From: Streptomyces nodosus
GTDB lineage: Bacteria; Actinomycetota; Actinomycetes; Streptomycetales; Streptomycetaceae
Assembly (NCBI RefSeq): GCF_008704995.1
Contig: NZ_CP023747.1
Span: 1,178,001-1,242,000, forward strand
Reading direction: 5' to 3'
Length of the DNA stretch: 64,000 nt
Below, piece after piece: positions 58,266-64,000 of the stretch (positions within the stretch are counted from its first letter, which is position 1; the number at the start of each line of letters is the position of its first letter). The notes below the pieces were generated by a model that was given only the letters and a program-made list of their open reading frames with translations, made no database searches and had not been told where the DNA came from. Position numbers and translations under genes: made by a program.

Positions 58266-58728
58266 AGTCACAGCGCATACGGGGCACTGACCCGTCGCCA
58301 GAACTCAATGCGTTGACGACGTACACGGGTTATCCACATCCGGGACGTTTACCTATTTTCCCCTGGCCGATACGACATACGTCCGCCGGCCCTCCGGAGT
58401 CCGGACTCCGGTGACACGCCTGAAGAACGCGGGCACCCGCCATGGACGGCGCGCGGCGCCAGGAAGCGCGAGGGCGTCGGTCCGCGGGCGGCTGACAGCG
58501 CCGACCCCTCCCCGGCCGGACCGAGCCCCTCCCCGGGACACCTCGCCCGCCCGACCGGAGCGGTCGGCGCTGTCTCGAACGGGGTGCGGGTGGCCGTCAG
58601 GGAGCGTCGGTTTCCGGTCACAATCCGGTCAAGCCCGCTTCTCCCTCGCTTACCCCCACTGCACCCGGTCTGACAACATCACCGGGAGGTCGGGGCAAGA
58701 GTGACAGCGGAGGCTTGGGGGAAGCCGG
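58266..58728. promoter_or_regulatory. Divergent spacer between the methylase and the FtsX-like permease genes
   Basis: The 463-bp region has a T/A-rich patch near 58345-58362 and a DnaA-box-like TTATCCACA (58330-58338), both on the methylase side. The rest is very GC-rich. No gene with a ribosome site could be supported. Confidence 0.45.
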
Positions 58729-61700
58729 GTGACGACGTACGGGGGGCGTTTCGGGCTGCGTTCGGGGCGTGCCACGCTCGTCCTGGCGAGGGCGCGGGCG
58801 CATCGCCCGCTGATCACCGCCGCGCTCGTCACCGTCCTGCTGACCACGACCGTGCTGGCGGCCCTGGCCGCGTACTCGACCGCGCTCGGCGACGCGGCCC
58901 TGCGCCACTCGCTGGCCCAGCGGCGCAACGCCGGCGATGCCGCGCTGGTCGTCAAGGCCGAAGTGGCGGCCGATCGTCGCCGGGCCGCCGACACCGCCGT
59001 ACGCGACGGAGCGCGCCGTACCTTCGACGGGCTGCCGGTGACCGTGCGGACGCTGGTGCGCTCCGGCCCGTACGCCCTGCCCGCGACCAGCCGGGCCGGA
59101 ACCGCCCGGCCCGGCGACAAGCCCGACCTCACGCACTTCGCGGCGCTCGACTCCACGCAGGTGCGGCTCAGTGAGGGACGTCTGCCCCGCGCGGGCACGC
59201 CGAACGTCGAGGTGGCGATACCCGAGACCGCCGCGCGGCGGCTGCGGCTGGCGCCGGGCGCCCGGCTCACCGTCACCGACCGGCTCGACGGGCCGCCCGT
59301 GCGGATCCTCGTCACCGGCGTGTACCGGCCCACCGAACCGGCCTCCCCCTACTGGCTGCTGGACGATCTGGGCGGACGGGGCGTACAGACGTCCTCCTTC
59401 ACCACCTACGGCCCCCTGCTGACGGCGCCCTCCGTCGTCACCGGCGGCCGGGTGAGCGAGGGACCGTCGGCGTGGCTCGCCTCCGCCGACTTCGCCCGCC
59501 TCACCGCCGACCGCATCGACGCCCTGCGCACCTCCGCGCGCACCGGACCGGCCGCCCTGCTCAAGCTGCCCACCGGGGACGGCAGCGAGGGCGGGACGAC
59601 CGCGAGCACCGCTCTCCCCGAGGTCCTCGACCGGGTCGAGCGCTCCCTGCTCGTCTCCCGCTCCACCCTCCTGGTCGTCGCCCTCCAGCTCGCCCTGCTC
59701 GCGGCCTGCGCGCTGCTGCTCGTGGCCCGGCTGCTCGCCGCCGAACGTACCGGCGAGACCCGGCTGCTGCGCGCCCGTGGCGCTTCCCGCACCGCCCTCG
59801 CCGGCCTCGCCGCCCGGGAGGCGCTGCTGCTGGCCGGCCCCGCGCTGCTGATCGCCCCGCTGCTTGCAGGCCCGCTGATCCGCCTGCTGGCAGCGCGGGG
59901 GGCGCTGGCCCGGCTCGGACTGGAGCTGGAGGTGCCTGCCGGCGGACGGCTCGGGGTGTGGCTGACGGCGGCCGGCGTGGCGCTGGGGTGCGCGCTGGCG
60001 GTGACCCTGCCGGCGGTCGCGCCGACCGGGTTCCGCAGCTCCCGCGCCCGCGCCCTGCCCGCTCCGCTGCGGGCCGGGGCGGACCTGGGGCTGTCGGCGG
60101 TGGCCGGGGTCGCCTACTGGCAGCTCGACCGCCGCACCTCGGGCGCGGTGAGCGCGGACACGGCCGGCGCCCTGGGCATCGACCCGCTGCTGGTCGCCGC
60201 GCCCGCCCTCGCGCTGCTGGCCGGCGCGGTCCTGACATTGCGTCTGCTGCCGTGGGCCGCCCGGCTCGCCGAGCGCCGGGCGACGGGCGGGCGGGGGCTG
60301 ACCGCGGCGCTGGCCGGCTGGCAGCTCAGCCGCCGCCCGGGGCGCGGTGCGGGTGCCCTGCTGCTGCTCGTCCTGGCCGTCGCGCTCGGCGTACTGGCGA
60401 TCGGCCAGGGCTCGTCCTGGGAACGCTCGCAGAGCGACCAGGCCGACTTCGCGGCGGGCGCATCGGTGCGGGTCCTGGGCGCCGGCGAGAGCGAGCTCGG
60501 CCGTACGCAGGACTACGCGGCCGTGCCCCATGTGCGCGAGGCCGCCCCCGCCGTGCGGACGACCGTGCCGCTGTCCGGCGACCGCACGGCGACGGTGCTG
60601 GCGCTGGACACCGCGCACGCGGCGGACACCGTCCTGCTGCGCCCCGACCTGGCGCCCGCCCCGGCCGATCGGCTGCTGGCGGGGCTGGGCCCGTCGGGTG
60701 AGTCGGCGGGTGCGCGCGTGCCCGCGGGGGCGACCCGGCTGACGCTGACGGCGACCCTGCTCGGTTCGGTGCGGGGCACGGAGACCGTGGCGACCGTGAC
60801 CCAGACGCTGGAGGACGACCACGGCGTCCCCTACCCGTTGCCGTCCGGTCGCCTCCCCGCCGACGGGCGCCCGCACACGTTGACTGCCGAACTGCCGGGC
60901 AACCACGGCCCGTTGACGTTCACCGGGGTGCAGCTCGTGCTGCCCGTGCCGTCCGGCCACGCGGAACAGCACACCCTGACCCTCGACGCCCTGACCGTGA
61001 CGACCGTCGCCGGCACGGCACAGCAGGTGCCCCTGCCGGCGTCCTGGACGGCGGCCTCCGACACCGCCGAGCGGGGCTCGGCCGACCCCGGAGCCTCGCC
61101 GACCCGCCCGCGCGTCCGCGCCGCCGCGCACCCGGCCGTGGTGTACGGCACGGGCTACGTCCCGTCCGACCAGCCCCGGCTCAAGGCGTCACTGAACCTG
61201 CGCATGCAGGTGACACAGCCCAGGACCACCGAGGTGGCCGCGCTCGCCACCGACCGCTTCCTCGCATCCGCCGGCGCCCGACCCGGTCAGACGATGGACA
61301 TCGCCTTCGAGGGGCAGAACCTGCCCGTGCGGATCGTGCGTGCTGTACGGCAGCTGCCGACGGCCCGGGGCGGGGAGGGGGTGGGCGACGGCGGCGCCGT
61401 GCTCGTCGATCTGCACGCCGTGAACCGGGTCCTCCAGGCGCGCTACGGTGCCGCCCTCGCGCCCACCGAGTGGTGGCTGCGGCCGGACTCGCCCTCGGAC
61501 GGCGCGGGCGTCGCCACCGCTCTGCGCTCCCGGCCCGACCTCGATCCCGGGCAGATCGTCGTGCGCGACGAGATCGCCGCCGAACTGCGCGACGACCCGT
61601 TCGGGGCGGGCCCGGAGACCGCGCTCACCGCGGCGGCCGGGGCGGCGGCGGTGCTGGCCGCGCTCGGGTTCTCGGTGAGCACGGCCGGGGCGCTGCGGGA

Positions 61701-62025
61701 GCGGAACGCCGAGTTCGCGATCCTGCGTGCCCTGGGCGCCCCACGCCGCCGGCTGGCCCGAGCCGTCGCCGCCGAGCACGGCGTCCTGGTCGCGCTGGCG
61801 CTGGCCGTGGGCACGGGCCTGGGCATCGCCCTGACCCGCGCGGTGCTGCCGCTCATCGTCCTGACCGGCGAGGCCGCCCGCCCGGTGCCGGATCTGCTGG
61901 TGGTACTGCCGCCACTGCGGGTGGCCGCCCTGCTGGCGGCCGTGGCCGCCGTCCCGGTCGTCGTGGTGGCGCTGTCGGCAGTGCGACAGGCCGATCCGGT
62001 CCAGGTGCTGCGGGAGGGGGAGTGA
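58729..62025 (+). CDS. FtsX-like ABC transporter permease, first of a pair
   Basis: The 1098-residue membrane protein of the MacB/FtsX type starts at GTG 58729. One N-terminal helix (about 24-44) is followed by a large extracytoplasmic domain, a first FtsX core of several helices (about 310-550), a second large external domain (about 560-960) and a final FtsX block (about 965-1090; 'LRERNAEFAILRALGAPRRRLARAVA' in short). This duplicated layout is common in Streptomyces and usually pairs with a similar permease and an ATPase. The stop is 1 bp from the next start. Substrate unknown. Confidence 0.9.
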   Translation: MTTYGGRFGLRSGRATLVLARARAHRPLITAALVTVLLTTTVLAALAAYSTALGDAALRHSLAQRRNAGDAALVVKAEVAADRRRAADTAVRDGARRTFDGLPVTVRTLVRSGPYALPATSRAGTARPGDKPDLTHFAALDSTQVRLSEGRLPRAGTPNVEVAIPETAARRLRLAPGARLTVTDRLDGPPVRILVTGVYRPTEPASPYWLLDDLGGRGVQTSSFTTYGPLLTAPSVVTGGRVSEGPSAWLASADFARLTADRIDALRTSARTGPAALLKLPTGDGSEGGTTASTALPEVLDRVERSLLVSRSTLLVVALQLALLAACALLLVARLLAAERTGETRLLRARGASRTALAGLAAREALLLAGPALLIAPLLAGPLIRLLAARGALARLGLELEVPAGGRLGVWLTAAGVALGCALAVTLPAVAPTGFRSSRARALPAPLRAGADLGLSAVAGVAYWQLDRRTSGAVSADTAGALGIDPLLVAAPALALLAGAVLTLRLLPWAARLAERRATGGRGLTAALAGWQLSRRPGRGAGALLLLVLAVALGVLAIGQGSSWERSQSDQADFAAGASVRVLGAGESELGRTQDYAAVPHVREAAPAVRTTVPLSGDRTATVLALDTAHAADTVLLRPDLAPAPADRLLAGLGPSGESAGARVPAGATRLTLTATLLGSVRGTETVATVTQTLEDDHGVPYPLPSGRLPADGRPHTLTAELPGNHGPLTFTGVQLVLPVPSGHAEQHTLTLDALTVTTVAGTAQQVPLPASWTAASDTAERGSADPGASPTRPRVRAAAHPAVVYGTGYVPSDQPRLKASLNLRMQVTQPRTTEVAALATDRFLASAGARPGQTMDIAFEGQNLPVRIVRAVRQLPTARGGEGVGDGGAVLVDLHAVNRVLQARYGAALAPTEWWLRPDSPSDGAGVATALRSRPDLDPGQIVVRDEIAAELRDDPFGAGPETALTAAAGAAAVLAALGFSVSTAGALRERNAEFAILRALGAPRRRLARAVAAEHGVLVALALAVGTGLGIALTRAVLPLIVLTGEAARPVPDLLVVLPPLRVAALLAAVAAVPVVVVALSAVRQADPVQVLREGE

Positions 62026-62026
62026 C

Positions 62027-64000
62027 ATGGTGATCCAGTCCAGGCGTGCGGAACGTACCGCTGCCCCCTGGGTCCGTACCCGTCTGCGGTCGGCCCCCGG
62101 TGCCGCTCTCGCCCTCGCGCTGCTGGTGGCGGTGACCGCCTGCCTGGCCGCCGCGTTCCCGCGCGCGCTGGAGCGATACGAGGACGAGGGCCTGCGCCAC
62201 TCGGTCGAACAGGTGCCCCACTTCCGGAGCGTCGTCGGTCTGTACGCCCCGGCGCCCCCGCCGAACCTGCCGCAGGACCAGCGCGAGCACGCGCTGCGGC
62301 CCGCCACCGTGAAGCGCCAGTACGACAGCGTCCTCGGCACGGTACGGCGCCCCTTCGTCCCCGACCGCGGCCAGTCGTCGTACGGCGTGGCCACGTCCGT
62401 CAACCAGGAGGTGCCCGACCGCTGGCTGCCCCGGCCGAGCGGGCTGCCCGCCCGGGTCGCCCTCGTCGCGCAGGCGGGCCTGGCCGACCACGCACGGCCG
62501 GTCGAAGGCCGTCTGCCGCGCGCGTCCGGCACGGTCACCGCGACGACGCCCGAGGTGGAGGCGGCGGTCAGCGCGGACACCGCCAAGGCCCTGCGTATCA
62601 AGGTGGGGTCGGTCCTGCACGTCCCCGGTGCGGGTCGGGACGCGCTCGCCGTCCGGGTCACCGGCATCGTCGCCCCGCGCGACCGGGACGGCGCCTACTG
62701 GGCGACGGACACCCTGCTGCGCACGCCCGTGCTGACGCGGGTGACGCCCGTCGACCCGGACTCGCCCCGATACTGGCTCGGCTCCCTGCTGCTGCCGTCC
62801 GAGGCCGCCCCCGCGCTCCTGGGCACCGAGGGGCGGCCCTACCGCTACTGGCGGCTGGCCCCCGACCCGGACACCCTGCACCACCGTGACCTGAGCGCCC
62901 TCAAGTCCGCGCTCGCCGCCCTGGTGTCGGGCCCCGGCCTCCAGCAGGTGCGCACAGCCACCGACCCCCTCACGAACGCCGGCACCGAGCTCGACGAGGT
63001 GCTCGCCTCCTACTCCCGCCTGCGCTCCGGTGTCTCCGTGCTGATCTCGGTCGCGGCGATCGGCAGCGGTACGGTCGCCGCCGTCGTCCTGGCGATGGCG
63101 GGCGGCCTGGCCGCCGACCGCCGCCGCACCGAACTGGCCCTGCTGCGCGCCCGCGGTGCCTCGCTGCCGGGCCTCGCCGCCCGGCTGCTCGCGGAGACGG
63201 CGGTGGTCGCCGTCCCGGCCGGGGCGCTCGGCCTGGCCGTGGCGGTGCGGGCCCTCCCCGGTGCCCGGGCCCTGCCCGCCGTACTGGCCGCCCTCGCGGT
63301 CACGGTGGTCGCCTGCGTCGTCCTCCCGCTGCGCGCAGCGGCCGCCCACCGGCTCGTCCGCGTCTTCGCGCTCCGCCAGGACGTGACGTCCGTACGACCG
63401 TCCCGGCGACGTACGGTCGCGGAGCTGACGCTGGTGACGGTGACCGTCGGCGCAGTGGTGACCCTGCGCCGACAGGGCACGTCCGGCGGGTCCGGCGATC
63501 AGCTGGTCTCGGCGGCGCCCGTGCTGGTGGGGGTGATCGCCGCGCTGCTGCTGGTCCGCCTCTACCCCCTTCCCCTGCGTGGCCTGGCCGGCCCGACGGG
63601 GCGGCTGCGCGGTGTGGTGAGCCATCTGTCCCTGGCCCGGGCCGGCCGCAGTTCCGCCTCCGCCGTGCTGCCGCTGCTGGCCCTGCTCACCGCTCTCACC
63701 ACGGCCTCGTTCGGCGGCTCGGTCCTGGCGGGCATCAGCGAGGCCCGGGACCACTCGGCGCTGCTCGCCGTCGGGGCCGACGCCCGGCTGGAACCGGCGG
63801 GGGATTCCCTGCCCGCGGGGCTGACCGACCGGGTGCGCCGGGTCTCCGGCGTGCGGGACGTGGCGGCGGTGAGTGTCGCGTACCGGGCGAAGCCGAACGA
63901 CGGGCTCCGCTCGGTGCCGGTGGTGGGCGTGGATCCCGGCGGCTACGCGGAGCTGACGAGGCGGACGGGGCTCGGTGCCTTCTCCGAAGGAGTGTTGAAG
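62027..64000 (+). CDS. FtsX-like ABC transporter permease, second of a pair (partial)
   Basis: ATG 62027 follows GGAGGGGGAG inside the end of the preceding gene. The visible 658 codons show an N-terminal membrane helix (ALALALLVAVTACLAAAFP), a large external domain, then membrane helices with 'AADRRRTELALLRARGAS' typical of FtsX cores and the start of a second external domain ('SEARDHSALLAVGADARLEP'). The gene runs off the right edge. It should form the partner half of the permease at 58729, with the ATPase presumably encoded beyond the window. Confidence 0.88.
   Translation, partial: MVIQSRRAERTAAPWVRTRLRSAPGAALALALLVAVTACLAAAFPRALERYEDEGLRHSVEQVPHFRSVVGLYAPAPPPNLPQDQREHALRPATVKRQYDSVLGTVRRPFVPDRGQSSYGVATSVNQEVPDRWLPRPSGLPARVALVAQAGLADHARPVEGRLPRASGTVTATTPEVEAAVSADTAKALRIKVGSVLHVPGAGRDALAVRVTGIVAPRDRDGAYWATDTLLRTPVLTRVTPVDPDSPRYWLGSLLLPSEAAPALLGTEGRPYRYWRLAPDPDTLHHRDLSALKSALAALVSGPGLQQVRTATDPLTNAGTELDEVLASYSRLRSGVSVLISVAAIGSGTVAAVVLAMAGGLAADRRRTELALLRARGASLPGLAARLLAETAVVAVPAGALGLAVAVRALPGARALPAVLAALAVTVVACVVLPLRAAAAHRLVRVFALRQDVTSVRPSRRRTVAELTLVTVTVGAVVTLRRQGTSGGSGDQLVSAAPVLVGVIAALLLVRLYPLPLRGLAGPTGRLRGVVSHLSLARAGRSSASAVLPLLALLTALTTASFGGSVLAGISEARDHSALLAVGADARLEPAGDSLPAGLTDRVRRVSGVRDVAAVSVAYRAKPNDGLRSVPVVGVDPGGYAELTRRTGLGAFSEGVLK

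Noticed and set aside
58618..61131. Minus-strand frame of 837 codons opposite the FtsX-type permease
   Set aside because: Arg/Gly/Gln-rich shadow of a real membrane-protein gene; no ribosome site or motif.

Overview
The window is high-G+C actinobacterial DNA and is almost certainly Streptomyces. The signs are dense genes with strongly GC-biased third positions, frequent GTG starts, GGAGG-type ribosome sites, several lipoproteins and Tat-exported proteins, a class F sortase, SpoIIE-type phosphatases carrying RsbW-like kinase domains, and small protein families typical of Streptomyces. No rRNA, tRNA, CRISPR array, complete insertion sequence or prophage was seen.

Region 1 (1-14.9 kb) is mostly core: a repeat-domain lipoprotein (cut by the window edge), a Pro-rich exported protein with a DUF4239 membrane protein, a Gly-rich surface protein beside a class F sortase, a universal stress protein, an APC permease, an ECF sigma factor with its zinc anti-sigma factor, an Fpg/Nei DNA glycosylase, a PAS-GAF-PP2C-ATPase regulator, a lipoprotein and a lipase-maturation-factor-like membrane protein.

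Region 2 (14.9-27 kb) looks like an N-glycan utilisation locus. One leftward operon encodes a sugar-binding lipoprotein, two ABC permeases, a GH5_18-like beta-mannosidase, an exported GH85 endo-beta-N-acetylglucosaminidase and a GH38 alpha-mannosidase. It diverges from a LacI-family gene across a region with three copies of a 14-bp palindrome. A fucose-dehydrogenase-like aldo/keto reductase preceded by a 26-codon dehydrogenase remnant lies downstream. A secreted GH92 alpha-mannosidase at 40.8-43.1 kb would complement the locus.

Region 3 (27.5-34.4 kb) is a DeoR-regulated four-gene operon with translational coupling: APC permease, FGGY (glycerol-kinase-like) kinase, GlpA-like FAD dehydrogenase with a BFD-type iron-sulfur tail, and a second FAD oxidoreductase. 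A 25-bp sequence occurs in opposite orientation at the two divergent promoters. The substrate is probably a polyol or amino-alcohol but cannot be named. A 58-codon gene encoding a possible peptide precursor follows on the other strand.

Region 4 (35-49.4 kb) holds mixed housekeeping and metabolic genes: a degenerate HD protein, a GT87 mannosyltransferase, a zinc-ribbon SDR, a WS/DGAT acyltransferase, GH92, a FhuF-like iron reductase, a DMT transporter, an Rpf-like/LysM/M23 cell-wall hydrolase, 6-phosphogluconate dehydrogenase and aspartate decarboxylase.

Region 5 (49.4-58.3 kb), between panD and a pair of FtsX-like ABC permeases, is an accessory island full of debris: a transposase fragment, a large sensor-phosphatase, an MFS exporter, an Rpn-nuclease tail fragment, an unknown helical protein with a hydrophobic hairpin, CoiA-like and UvrD-like fragments fused head to head, and an intact HTH-containing N6-adenine methylase without a restriction partner. 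Region 6 (58.7 kb to the edge) encodes two large FtsX-type permeases, the second cut by the window end.
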